From assembly GCF_010730355.1 (NCBI RefSeq), contig NZ_AP022576.1:3472001-3536000 (forward strand): 64,000 nt of DNA. Reading direction: 5' to 3'. Made by a program: the position numbers and the translations under genes. This stretch comes from Mycobacterium florentinum. GTDB lineage: Bacteria; Actinomycetota; Actinomycetes; Mycobacteriales; Mycobacteriaceae. The notes under the pieces were generated by a model that ran no database searches, was not told where the DNA came from, and was given only the letters and a program-made list of their open reading frames with translations. Every line of letters starts with the position of its first letter. Within the stretch, counting starts at the first letter, position 1. Of this stretch, positions 51,025 to 59,761 are shown one piece after another.

Positions 51025-51405
51025 ATGGCGAACCGACCGAGTCCGTGGGGGAATGAGCGAGGGAAACTCTCGCATCAGCTGGACATGAACGGTGAGGTTC
51101 TCGGCCGCAGGCACGCGCGGCGGCTTTGCCACCGCTTCGCGCGCGTCGGCGTCGAAACATCGCCCGCCCGGCTCAGGGCGATGCTGGCCGGCGCACCGTG
51201 CCCGGCCAGCGAAGAGGCCAACGTCCGATTCGCGTTGATCGCGGCCGAACTCGACCGCGAAGCCCGCTGCGCGAAGTACCGGCAGATGCGACGCGATGGT
51301 GCGCGATCATTGCTGATCGCGGGCATGACGCTGCTCGCCCTGAATTTCCTGCTGTGCGCGGCCTACGCGCTGTTGAACCTGGCCCAACAGTCCTCGCCGT
51401 ACTAA
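51025..51405 (+). CDS. Small hypothetical membrane protein
   Basis: 126 residues. The first ~95 are charged and helical (RHARRLCHRFARVGV; AAELDREARCAKYRQMRRDG), followed by one C-terminal membrane helix (about 97-118), so it is probably tail-anchored in the inner membrane with the bulk in the cytoplasm. ATG 51025 has only a weak ribosome site; ATG 51085 is an alternative. I do not recognise the family. Confidence 0.65.
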   Translation: MANRPSPWGNERGKLSHQLDMNGEVLGRRHARRLCHRFARVGVETSPARLRAMLAGAPCPASEEANVRFALIAAELDREARCAKYRQMRRDGARSLLIAGMTLLALNFLLCAAYALLNLAQQSSPY

Positions 51406-51433
51406 ACCGCGCGGATTCTTCCGTTGGGGCACA

Positions 51434-52165
51434 TCACCATAGCGCAGGACCGCTGACCTGTCGGCCCGGCGACCAAGTCCCCACGACGGCAGCCATCGGC
51501 TCGGTGCGTACCGCGACCAGGTCGGCGGGTTGGCCGGGCGTCAGCCCGCCGAAATCGCGGTTCGAAGTCGCGATGACCCGACGCGGATGCGTGGTGAGCA
51601 TCGCCACCGCGGTGTCGATCGAAGCCACCCCCGCCTCGCTGACGGCCACCGCGGCCCGGGACAGTGGCCCGCTGTGGTAGTCCGAGGTGAGCACATCCAC
51701 CACACCGGCCTCGATCGCATCGCGCGCGGACAGATTACTCAGGTGCGAGGGCCCGCGCCACGCGTTGGGTGCGCCCATGACGATGGCGAGGCCGTTATTG
51801 CGTGCTGCGGCAGCGGCATCCAGTGTGAGCGGGAACTCACAGATGCCGGCGCGCATCGCGGCGGCCTCGATGACGGCGCTTTCACTGTCCGGATCGTGCG
51901 TGGCGAAGACCGTGTTGTGTGCGGCGGCGAACCGGGCAATCTGTCTGCGGCGCAACGGAGTTCCGGTCGCGTGCCGGTCGGTGAATGCCGGCCACAGTTG
52001 TAGCGGTCGCAGGTCGAACTGCGCCGCGTGTGGGTGTGGCTGGGTACCGACGGCGCTGATGCAGCCGTCTTCGATCGTGACCCAGCGGGGTGCGACGACC
52101 TCGTCGTGGTCCACGTGTTCCGGAGTCCCGGTGGTCACCCGGGCCGCTTGCAGGCTAATCAGCAT
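51434..52165 (-). CDS. PhnM-like phosphonate amidohydrolase, internally shortened
   Basis: 243 residues from ATG 52165, against about 380 for PhnM. The C-terminal part is typical (EFPLTLDAAAAARN, MGAPNAWRGPSHLSN, SDYHSGPL, DFGGLTPGQPADLVAV). The N-terminal strand LWPAFTDRHATG resembles the D-x-H metal motif but then jumps to the last third of the domain, so roughly 130 residues are missing in frame. The SHDD motif is THDPDS here. It is either a naturally minimal homologue or a decaying gene. PhnM splits triphosphate from the ribosyl phosphonate intermediate of the C-P lyase route. It overlaps the dehydrogenase gene by 7 nt. Confidence 0.7.
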   Translation of the reverse strand: MLISLQAARVTTGTPEHVDHDEVVAPRWVTIEDGCISAVGTQPHPHAAQFDLRPLQLWPAFTDRHATGTPLRRRQIARFAAAHNTVFATHDPDSESAVIEAAAMRAGICEFPLTLDAAAAARNNGLAIVMGAPNAWRGPSHLSNLSARDAIEAGVVDVLTSDYHSGPLSRAAVAVSEAGVASIDTAVAMLTTHPRRVIATSNRDFGGLTPGQPADLVAVRTEPMAAVVGTWSPGRQVSGPALW

Positions 52166-53241
52166 GCGGGGCAAACGGATTGACGTAGTGAGCGGGACGC
52201 ATCCGCGCTGCGCAGCGCATCGTCGATGTGATCCAGATCGGCCGCCGCCGCCACCAGCTCCGCGAAGGGATAGCGGTCGTGGTGAGCGGCCAGGAAATCG
52301 ATGGCAGCCCGAAGATGCAGGGGGCGGTAATTGTGCACCCCAGTGATCGTCATGAGATTGCGGACGAGATGCTCGGGGTCGATCGAGATGGGCTTGCTGG
52401 CGGCCACCGAACCCGCCAGAACGGCCCGGCCGCCGACATCCAGACTGGCGATGCACGCTTCAACGGCCATCGGGTTGCCCGACAGCTCCAGCGCCACATC
52501 GACCGGTGGCACGTCCTCGGGGTCACCCACCACGAGGTCGGCGCCGAAGCTATACGCCGTTTCCTGCCGCACCGGGTCGGGATCGCACACCGCAACCCAG
52601 GCGCCGAGCGCATCGGCCATCGCGGCCGCGGTGACTCCCAACATGCCCGCACCGGTGATCAGGATCCGGGTGGGATCGCGGTGCCGATCGAGTTCGGCGG
52701 CGTCGAACACGGCCGCGACCGTCGAGGTCGCGCACGACGCCGGTGCGGCCACCGTGTCCGGAACGCTGTCGGGTACTTCGACGATCGTGGTGCCCGGCAA
52801 CAGGACACAGTGACTGGCGAAACCGCCGTTGAGCGGCCAGGCGCTGTCGAGCGCCTCGTGGCCGTACTTCTTGAGGTGCAGGCACTTCTGTTCCAGGCCC
52901 CACACGCAATTGCGGCATCGTCCACACGACGCGGTGATGGACCACACCACCCGGTCACCGATCGCCACCTCGGCGTCGTTCGGATAGCGGGGACGCCCGC
53001 CGGAACCGATGGCCACCACGTGGCCGACCTGTTCGTGGCCGAGGATGCCCGGATGCGGAGCGTCCCGGCGTCCGTGCACGGTATGCAGATCGCTCCCGCA
53101 GATGGTCGCCAGATCGATTGCGACCAGCACCCGCCCGGGTCCGGGGTCGGTCGCCGCACTGGTCGCGACCACGGTGATCGGCTGCCCCACCCCGTCCCAG
53201 CGCGCATATCGCGCGGCGACGGCACCGTCGACTGCCGTCAT
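52159..53241 (-). CDS. Phosphonate-associated zinc alcohol dehydrogenase (HpnZ/TIGR03366-like)
   Basis: 360 residues of the zinc-dependent medium-chain family. CGSDLHTVHGRR and GHEQVG give the catalytic zinc site, CGRCRNCVWGLEQKC the four structural zinc cysteines, and TGAGMLGVTAA the NAD-binding loop. LKKYGHE after the zinc loop is characteristic of the dehydrogenase found in phosphonate catabolism clusters. It may oxidise a hydroxyalkyl phosphonate. It overlaps the MFS gene by 4 nt (ATGA) and the PhnM-like gene downstream by 7 nt. Confidence 0.85.
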   Translation of the reverse strand: MTAVDGAVAARYARWDGVGQPITVVATSAATDPGPGRVLVAIDLATICGSDLHTVHGRRDAPHPGILGHEQVGHVVAIGSGGRPRYPNDAEVAIGDRVVWSITASCGRCRNCVWGLEQKCLHLKKYGHEALDSAWPLNGGFASHCVLLPGTTIVEVPDSVPDTVAAPASCATSTVAAVFDAAELDRHRDPTRILITGAGMLGVTAAAMADALGAWVAVCDPDPVRQETAYSFGADLVVGDPEDVPPVDVALELSGNPMAVEACIASLDVGGRAVLAGSVAASKPISIDPEHLVRNLMTITGVHNYRPLHLRAAIDFLAAHHDRYPFAELVAAAADLDHIDDALRSADASRSLRQSVCPAC

Positions 53242-54665
53242 GCGGACACCGGCCGGGCGCCCGCCGGCGCAATCAGCTTGCCGGCCTGACGTTTCCGCTG
53301 CCCCGCCTCGATATCGAGGCTATCCAGCGCGGCACCCTTGGGCTCGGCGAGCAACGTCGTCGCGACGATGCCGAGCGCAAAGCACACGCCGGCGATCAGT
53401 ACCGTCGGGCGCAGGCCGAGGTGAGCCAGCGCGACCGGGGTGATCAGGGCACCCAGGAATGCGCCCACCTTGGCGGTTCCGGCCGAAATCCCGTGTGCTG
53501 TACTGCGAATCGCGGTCGGAAACGATTCCGCGGCCAACAGCATGGTCGTGTAGTTGGGTCCCACGGCGATGCCGAACAGCGATAACCCGAAGACCACTGC
53601 GAACGGCGTCACCGTAGACGTCAGGCCCGGTATCGCGGCGATCAATGCCAACGACAGCGCCGAGAGGCCGAACCCGATCATCTGCAACGGTTTACGGCCG
53701 ATGCGGTCCAGCAGGGCCACGCCGACCAGCGCGGCGACCAGGCTGAAGCACACCACCAGCGCGGCGTTGATCGCCATGTTCGTGACGATGCTGGTATGCG
53801 GTGCGATGCTGTTGATGAGCAACGGCTGGCTGACCGAATTCCCGTACACGGCAACGTTGAAGAAGAACCAGCTGCCCGCGGTACCGAGCAGGGTGAGCCG
53901 AAATGACTGGGAGCGCAGCGCTTTCCGTAAGGTCATCGATCCGGGTGAGCGATCGTCAGTCGCCGCCCGCACCGCGCGGCCGGAGAAGACACTGAGATCC
54001 CGCGCCGCCCGCTCGGCATCGCCGGCGACGACGAGAGTCCAGCGCGGGGATTCCGGCATGTGCCGCCGATTCCATAACACCAGCAGTGACGGGATTGCCC
54101 CGAGGCCGAGAATCAGCCGCCAGGACAGCCCCGGCGCCGTGCCCAGCCCGACGATGACCAGCGCGACGACGTAGGCGGCGACCTGGCCGACAACGTAGAA
54201 CAGGAAGGTCAATCCGACCAGTCGACCGCGATTTCGCCGGTTGGCGTACTCGGTCATGATCACCCCGGACGCCGGGTAGTCGCCGCCGATGCCGATGCCC
54301 AGGACGACGCGGGCGATGACCAGGCTGATGAAGTTCGGGGCGAAGGCCGACGCGAGCGCCCCGATGATCATCAGCACCGCCTCCAGCCCGTACACCCGCC
54401 GGCGCCCCAACAGGTCGCCGAGGCGCCCGAACAGGAACGCGCCCACCGCAACCGCCAACAGGGTCGAGCTGGCCAGCGCCCCGACCTGGCCGGCAGATAG
54501 GTGGAACTCGGGTTTGACCAACAAGGTCACCGTGCCGATCACGTTGAGGTCGTAGGAGTCGGTGAAGAATCCCATGCCGGCGGTCACGGCGGCTTTCAGG
54601 TGAAACCGGCTCACCGGTGCATCGTCGAGTCGCGCGCGCACCCCGGTGGTGTTCGGCACGGTCAT
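53238..54665 (-). CDS. Major facilitator superfamily transporter of the phosphonate-type cluster
   Basis: 475 residues with twelve predicted membrane helices in two halves. The loops GRLGDLLGRRRVYG (between helices 2 and 3) and LDRIGRKPLQM (between helices 8 and 9) are MFS signatures, of the sugar/metabolite:H+ symporter type. It is coupled by 4-nt overlaps to the hydrolase gene before it and the dehydrogenase after it, so it probably imports the cluster's substrate, a phosphonate or related organic acid. Confidence 0.85.
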   Translation of the reverse strand: MTVPNTTGVRARLDDAPVSRFHLKAAVTAGMGFFTDSYDLNVIGTVTLLVKPEFHLSAGQVGALASSTLLAVAVGAFLFGRLGDLLGRRRVYGLEAVLMIIGALASAFAPNFISLVIARVVLGIGIGGDYPASGVIMTEYANRRNRGRLVGLTFLFYVVGQVAAYVVALVIVGLGTAPGLSWRLILGLGAIPSLLVLWNRRHMPESPRWTLVVAGDAERAARDLSVFSGRAVRAATDDRSPGSMTLRKALRSQSFRLTLLGTAGSWFFFNVAVYGNSVSQPLLINSIAPHTSIVTNMAINAALVVCFSLVAALVGVALLDRIGRKPLQMIGFGLSALSLALIAAIPGLTSTVTPFAVVFGLSLFGIAVGPNYTTMLLAAESFPTAIRSTAHGISAGTAKVGAFLGALITPVALAHLGLRPTVLIAGVCFALGIVATTLLAEPKGAALDSLDIEAGQRKRQAGKLIAPAGARPVSA

Positions 54666-55354
54666 CGCGACACCGCCTGGTTATGGGTGTCGATGCGGGC
54701 GACCAGGTCGGCGACCGAGTCCAGTACGTGGGTGTGTGGCACCGTCGCGAAGTCGGCATCGCCATGTGCCCCGGTCCGGACACCGGCCACGATCGCCGCA
54801 CCGGCTCGGCTTCCCGCCCACAGGTCACTCGTGGTGTCGCCGGCGACGGCGATCTGGTCGACGGCCTCCGTGCCGGTGCGCAGCAAAGCCGTCAGGACCA
54901 TGTCCGGGTAGGGACGTCCCCGGCCGGCGTCCGCGGGTGACAACGCATGTGTGATCAGGTCGCCCCACCCCAGGGCCGCGATGATCTGGTCGCGAGTACC
55001 CGGGGCAAAGCCCGTTGTGAGAACGACGGCGCAGCCTGATCCGCGGAGCTTTTCGATGGTCTCGGCGGCGTGCGGAATGGGCGCCACCCGGTTGCTCCGG
55101 ATGGCTTCGACGTAGGCCGCTTCGAACGCGGCGTTGGCCGTGTCCGCACGGTGCGGATCGCCGTCGAAGATCGACCGAAACACCTCGATCTTCGACTGTC
55201 CCATCGTCTCGTGGACATAGCGGACGGCCGCGTCGTAGTCACCGCTACCAGCGGACAATCCCGACGCCGACAACGACGCGTCGAATGCGTCGGCGACAGC
55301 GCCGTCGTCGAGCACCGTGGTGCCCGCCATATCCAGGCAGGCCAATCTGATCAT
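54662..55354 (-). CDS. Phosphonatase-like HAD hydrolase (TIGR03351-like)
   Basis: 230 residues from ATG 55354 (GAGGAG upstream). The HAD motif DMAGTT (Asp8) with Ala as in phosphonoacetaldehyde hydrolase, the cap-domain MGQSK (Lys55, the position of the Schiff-base lysine in PhnX), and GDTTSDL near 175 are present. The expected reaction is cleavage of a C-P bond in a 2-oxo-phosphonate, or phosphate hydrolysis. It is the first gene of the cluster, divergent from the broken GntR regulator. Confidence 0.85.
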   Translation of the reverse strand: MIRLACLDMAGTTVLDDGAVADAFDASLSASGLSAGSGDYDAAVRYVHETMGQSKIEVFRSIFDGDPHRADTANAAFEAAYVEAIRSNRVAPIPHAAETIEKLRGSGCAVVLTTGFAPGTRDQIIAALGWGDLITHALSPADAGRGRPYPDMVLTALLRTGTEAVDQIAVAGDTTSDLWAGSRAGAAIVAGVRTGAHGDADFATVPHTHVLDSVADLVARIDTHNQAVSR

Positions 55355-55492
55355 GTCCGTCTCCTCATGATTGCCGGCGCCGGGCATCTGACTACCGCAC
55401 CGAGCTTTGCTGAAACGGTCTGGGTGAGCCCTGGCGCGACGGCTGCGCGGAGGTGTACGAAAGGTGAACGTTGACGGCCGATCTCGTCGCGG

Positions 55493-55983
55493 TTGTCCGA
55501 ACAACTCGAAGATCCTCAGTTTCTGGCAAAGCGCGGGAATCCGAGCGGCGTTAGGGTGCGCCCGAAGTACCGTTCGATCGCGCGAATCCTGGAAGAAGAG
55601 ATTCGCGATCTCAGCGATGGGCAACGGGTCCCGAGCGAGAACGAGGTCGCTCAGCGGTTCACCGCCGCCCGCTCGAATGGGTGCCCGCCGCACTGGTTCC
55701 CGACCTCGCGCTGGCGATGCGGGCCAACGACTCGCTGCACGAGGTTCTCGCCAACGCGGGCCTGTCGCCGCGGCGGTCGTGGGTGCACGCCAGCACCGAG
55801 ATCTTCGAAGGTGAAGTCGCCGATCAACTCGACGCGCCACAGTCCGGCCTGGGTTGGTACATCGAAAGCCTCAACGCCGATGACGGCACGTTGCGGCAGG
55901 TATCGCTGATGCAGCGCTGGTTGCGTGCCGACGCCGTTCGCGTCACCTTCGACAGCGCGGTCAGCAGCCGGGTCAGTCGCTAG
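55493..55983 (+). pseudogene. Broken GntR/UTRA (PhnF-like) regulator of the phosphonate cluster
   Basis: One frame (TTG 55493 or GTG 55556) gives the first half of a GntR winged helix (KYRSIARILEEEI, then RVPSENEVAQRF) and is lost about position 55675. The adjacent frame then reads LEWVPAALVPDLALAMRAND and a UTRA-like ligand domain to TAG at 55981-55983. The recognition helix, wing and part of the linker are missing, and the pieces are out of frame. The phosphonate operon is therefore probably no longer regulated by it. The end overlaps the ABC ATPase gene by 11 bp. Confidence 0.8.
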
Positions 55984-56965
55984 CCAACGCGTGTTGCCCG
56001 ATGAGCTCGCCGATACCGGTCGCGCCGAGCCGTTCACGGAACGCCTGCGCGGTGTAGCCGACAGCCGTCGCGTCGGTTCGGGCACGCACGGTCGCGGAGC
56101 GCGGCATGTGAAACAGCACGCCGATTTCGCCGAAGTAGTCCCCGGGCCCGGCCACCTTGACCAATTCCTCACCCCCGTCGGCTAATTCGCGCACAATATC
56201 GAATTCGCCCTCGGACACCACGTAGATCAGGTCGCCCATCGTGCACTGTTCGAAGAGCATCTCGCCGGCGCTCAAGTGCACGGTTTCGGGTGGCCGGTTC
56301 GTTGACGCGTGCGCGGGCGCCAGCTCGACGACGTGATCGGCCATCGGCAGGATCCGGCTGTCGTGCGTGGCGACCACCACCACACGGTCACCCTCCGCGA
56401 GCGAGCGGATCAACCGCAGCACCTCCTCCACCTGGATGAAGTCGAGGTGTGCGGTCGGTTCATCCGCCAGGATCAACGGGGGGTCGAGCGCGATGGCACG
56501 CGCGATCGCGACGCGCTGCTGCTGTCCGCCGCTCAGGTCGCCCGGCCGATGTTTCATTCGGTCGGCGAGATTGACGCGCGTCAGCAGTTGCTCGGCACGC
56601 CGACGCGAGGCCGCACGTGGCATCCCCGCCGCGCGCAGCGGAACCATCACGTTCTCGAGAGCGCTGAGGCTGGGCACCAGGTTGAACGCCTGAAAGACGA
56701 TGCCTACCTTGTCGCGCCGATAGTGCGCCAATGCGGTGTGCTCGAGCGCCGTGACGTCGACACCGTCGAACTTGATGACGCCCGACTTCGGACGCAGAAT
56801 GCCGCCGAGGCAGGACAGCAACGTCGTCTTGCCGCAGCCGCTCGGCCCGAGCAGGATCACCAGCGACCCCGCTGCCACCTCGAGGTTCAACCCGTTGATC
56901 GGCCGAACCGCGTACCCGCCGCTGGAGTACTCGACGACCAGGTCGGCAATGCTCAGATCACCCAT
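55973..56965 (-). CDS. ABC ATPase with C-terminal cyclic-nucleotide-binding domain (Rv0073-like)
   Basis: 330 residues. The LolD/MacB-type ATPase domain has Walker A GPSGCGKTT (40-48), signature LSGGQ (144-148) and Walker B LILADEP (164-170). From about 225 to 325 a cNMP-binding fold follows (VVSEGEFDIV; GPGDYFGEIGVLF; RSATVRA). This fusion and length match M. tuberculosis Rv0073. It would let a cyclic nucleotide gate the transporter. The permease gene lies 3 bp upstream. Confidence 0.9.
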   Translation of the reverse strand: MGDLSIADLVVEYSSGGYAVRPINGLNLEVAAGSLVILLGPSGCGKTTLLSCLGGILRPKSGVIKFDGVDVTALEHTALAHYRRDKVGIVFQAFNLVPSLSALENVMVPLRAAGMPRAASRRRAEQLLTRVNLADRMKHRPGDLSGGQQQRVAIARAIALDPPLILADEPTAHLDFIQVEEVLRLIRSLAEGDRVVVVATHDSRILPMADHVVELAPAHASTNRPPETVHLSAGEMLFEQCTMGDLIYVVSEGEFDIVRELADGGEELVKVAGPGDYFGEIGVLFHMPRSATVRARTDATAVGYTAQAFRERLGATGIGELIGQHALASD

Positions 56966-56968
56966 CGC

Positions 56969-58018
56969 TCAAGGGCCTCCGAACGCCAGCGCCGGATCGA
57001 CGGCCACCGCACGCCGGAACCCGGCCAGGCTGGCCAGCAGACCGACGACGGTAGCGATCAGCGGTAGCCAGATATAGGCACTCAAGGGCACCACGACGAG
57101 CAACGGGAACAACGGTGCCAGCAGCCGCGAAAATAATGCGCCCAGCACCGCCGCGAGTAGCGCGACGACGACCGCCTGCAGCGCCAGCCCGCCCAGGATC
57201 GAACGCGCAGGCACGCCAATCGCTTTGAACACCGCAAAGTCGCGCAGCCGCTCGAGGGCGGAGAGATAGACAACCGATCCGACGATCAACACGGCGACGA
57301 TCCACAGCAATACCGCCACGATCGTGATGGAACCGCCCGCGACCTTGACCGCGCGCATCAGGTCTGCGACACCGGCTGCTCGATCGACGGTCTGGTAGCC
57401 GTCCGGAAGCTGCCGGGGTGTGCCCTGGATCGCGATAGACGAGATGATCGGTTGCCCGTTGTACGCCAGCTGCTGCAGGCCCGTAGTGGTGAGAAAAACG
57501 TTGGGCATCTTCGCCAGCGAGGTGGAATTCGGCACGATGCCGACAATCTTCAGGATGCGCGCACCGACCTGGATCCCGTCGCCCACGTGCCGGTCCAGCG
57601 TGCTCGACACGGCGACCTCGTCCGGCGTCGACGGTGCGCGCCCCTCCGAAACGCGTGGCATGCCGGGTCCGTCCGCCTGCGCCCCGAACGCCGTGACGTT
57701 GCGCGCCGACGAGCCATCCCTGACCGTCGACGGCGCACAGGCCAAGGGAGCCGCGGCCACGACGCCCGGCTCGGCGGCTACCCGAGGCAGTTCGGCTTCG
57801 GCGAAAGGCGTTGCGCCCAGGAATGGTCCGGCCGCTCCGGCCTTGACCACGAACGCATCGATGCCAATGGAATCGACGGTTCGCTGGGCCTCGACGTGAA
57901 AGCCGTTCGCCAGCCCCGTCAGGACGAGCGTCATCGCGAACACCAGTCCGGTGCTCACCACCGCGATGACCAGGCGTCTGCTTCGCCATTGCATGTCGCG
58001 CAAGGCCGCGAACAGCAT
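56969..58018 (-). CDS. FtsX/MacB-type ABC permease (Rv0072-like)
   Basis: 349 residues, the length of M. tuberculosis Rv0072. One N-terminal membrane helix (about 16-38), a large extracytoplasmic domain (about 40-225), and three C-terminal helices (about 230-255, 275-300 and 308-330) make up an FtsX-like permease. SALERLRDFAVFKAIG is the coupling segment of this family. Annotated as glutamine transport in M. tuberculosis, but MacB-type permeases more often extrude lipids or peptides; the substrate is open. It is the partner of the ATPase downstream. Confidence 0.88.
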   Translation of the reverse strand: MLFAALRDMQWRSRRLVIAVVSTGLVFAMTLVLTGLANGFHVEAQRTVDSIGIDAFVVKAGAAGPFLGATPFAEAELPRVAAEPGVVAAAPLACAPSTVRDGSSARNVTAFGAQADGPGMPRVSEGRAPSTPDEVAVSSTLDRHVGDGIQVGARILKIVGIVPNSTSLAKMPNVFLTTTGLQQLAYNGQPIISSIAIQGTPRQLPDGYQTVDRAAGVADLMRAVKVAGGSITIVAVLLWIVAVLIVGSVVYLSALERLRDFAVFKAIGVPARSILGGLALQAVVVALLAAVLGALFSRLLAPLFPLLVVVPLSAYIWLPLIATVVGLLASLAGFRRAVAVDPALAFGGP

Positions 58019-58081
58019 GTTCAGACGCTACCGCCGCCCCCGGTCGGTTGACCAGAGCTTGACGGGCATCGTCCTTCTCGT

Positions 58082-58137
58082 CGAACGTGCACTGAGGGCG
58101 ACTTTTCGGCGATTTTCCCGCCACGAGTGCACGTTCG
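58082..58137. repeat. 12-bp perfect inverted repeat with 32-nt loop
   Basis: CGAACGTGCACT (58082-58093) and AGTGCACGTTCG (58126-58137) pair exactly. It lies in the 134-bp gap between the GMC remnant and the permease gene, on the same strand. It may be a terminator for the GMC transcript or a dispersed mycobacterial intergenic repeat. Confidence 0.5.
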
Positions 58138-58152
58138 GCGACCGTCGAGGTG

Positions 58153-59668
58153 TCAGCCCGAATGGTCGGCGGTCAGGATCGCCGCGGCGCGCTCACCGAT
58201 AATCACGCACGGGGCCATCGTGTTGCCGGTGGTGATTCGCGGCATGATCGAGGCGTCCGCGACGCGCACGTTGTCGATGCCGTAGACCCGCAACGATCCG
58301 TCGACGACGGCGTCGCAGTCCCGTCCCATCTTCGCGGTGCCGCACGGGTGCCAATAGGTGGTGGCGGCGTCGCGGATGAACTCGTCGCGTTCGTCGTCGT
58401 GCAGGCCGCCTGGCATGACTTCGCGACCGACAAACGGCACCAGCGCGTCCGCGTTGCCTATCGCGCGGGCCAGCTTCATGGCGCAAGCGGCCGTCTTGAA
58501 ATCTTCAGGATCGCCGAAGACGTTGGCATCGACCCGGATTGGGTCGTTCGGGTTCGGCCCCGTCAGCGACACGCGGCCGCGACTCCTGGGATGTGCGACG
58601 CCGGCGAACATCGTCCAGCCGGCCGCCGGCAGGCCGAATCGCGCAACGGCCTCATCAGTGCCCAACGGCACCTCGGCCTGGCAGATGAACACATCGGGTG
58701 TGTCGGAGCCGGACACGCTCCAGTACACGGTGGACTCGGCCATGTTGTTGCGCGGCGGCAGCGGCGCCCGCGCCTGCCAGACGCAGTTCACCGAAAGGTG
58801 ATCTTGCAGGTTGCGACCCACCCCCGGAAGATGCTGGCGCACCGGGATTCCCACGCGTCGCAGCTCAGCTTCGTCGCCGATACCGGCGCCCATCAGCACC
58901 TTGGGCGTGTGCATCGCCCCAATGAGAGCACCACCTCGGAGTCGGCTCCGATGACCATGGTCGAGCCTCGGTGCGAGATCTCCACACCCGTCGCGCGGTT
59001 GGCTTCCAGCATCACGCGCGTCACGAGCGCGTCGGTCAGCACCGTCAAATTCGGGCGGTCCATCACCGGGTAGACGTAGAACCGAAAAACCGATTGCCGC
59101 TTGCCATTACGCAACCGCACATCGGCGACGGCGGCACCGCCCGGGCCTTCCATCATGCGCCCGTTCTGATTCTCGTACGTGGGGATGCCGATCGACCGGG
59201 CCGCCATCAGGGTGGCGTGCACCAGCGGGCTGGGCTCGGGGGCCGGCTGCACGAAGACCGGTCCGCCGGTGCCTCGATAGGCCGGATCGGCGGGCCCGTG
59301 CCAATCTTCGATGCGACGGTAAATGCCGAGGACCGCGTCGTAGCCCCAGGCCGGGTCGCCGGCTTCGGCGGCGAAAAGGTCCCAGTCGCTTCGATGTCCG
59401 CGCGCCCAGACCATCACGTTGATGGCGGATCCGCCGCCCAATATCTTGCCCATCGACATCGATATCTTGGTCTGCTTCGACGACCGCAGCACGCTGGCGT
59501 CTGGATTCTCGGCCAGTCGCCGCGCCACCACCGAACCGGATGAGCCGGACCCGCAGACGATGAAGTCATAACGCGGTTGCGGCGCCGCGCTGAGCCGCTC
59601 TTGGTTGGCGGTACCCGCTGTGAGAATTCAGTCTCGGCTTGTGAATCGCCTTGCGTCGTTGTGGTCAT
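58153..59668 (-). pseudogene. Broken GMC-type FAD-dependent oxidoreductase
   Basis: The start (ATG 59668 with AGGAG) gives MTTTTQGDSQAETEF, then the frame shifts to the FAD domain (RYDFIVCGSGSSGSVVARRL). After SVL about 60 residues are missing, including the glutamate of the FAD motif, before SMGKILGGGSAINVMVWARG. A second shift, at four consecutive Cs on the plus strand (near 58911-58914; five would restore it), separates VVLSLG from MHTPKVLM. The last part (to TADHSG) includes the active-site WHPCGTAKMG. An intact choline-dehydrogenase-like enzyme has about 530 residues. Confidence 0.85.
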
Positions 59669-59761
59669 CGCCCGCTCCTTTGCCAGAGATGTTGGCGTCC
59701 AGCATTTCTCGCATCACAAGCGGCATCCAGACCGGAACATTCCTGGTAGCTGTGCGGTCAG

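Noticed and set aside
58911..58914. Treating the GMC gene as intact with a single sequencing error
   Set aside because: Even if the homopolymer were corrected, the FAD-domain deletion and the N-terminal shift remain.
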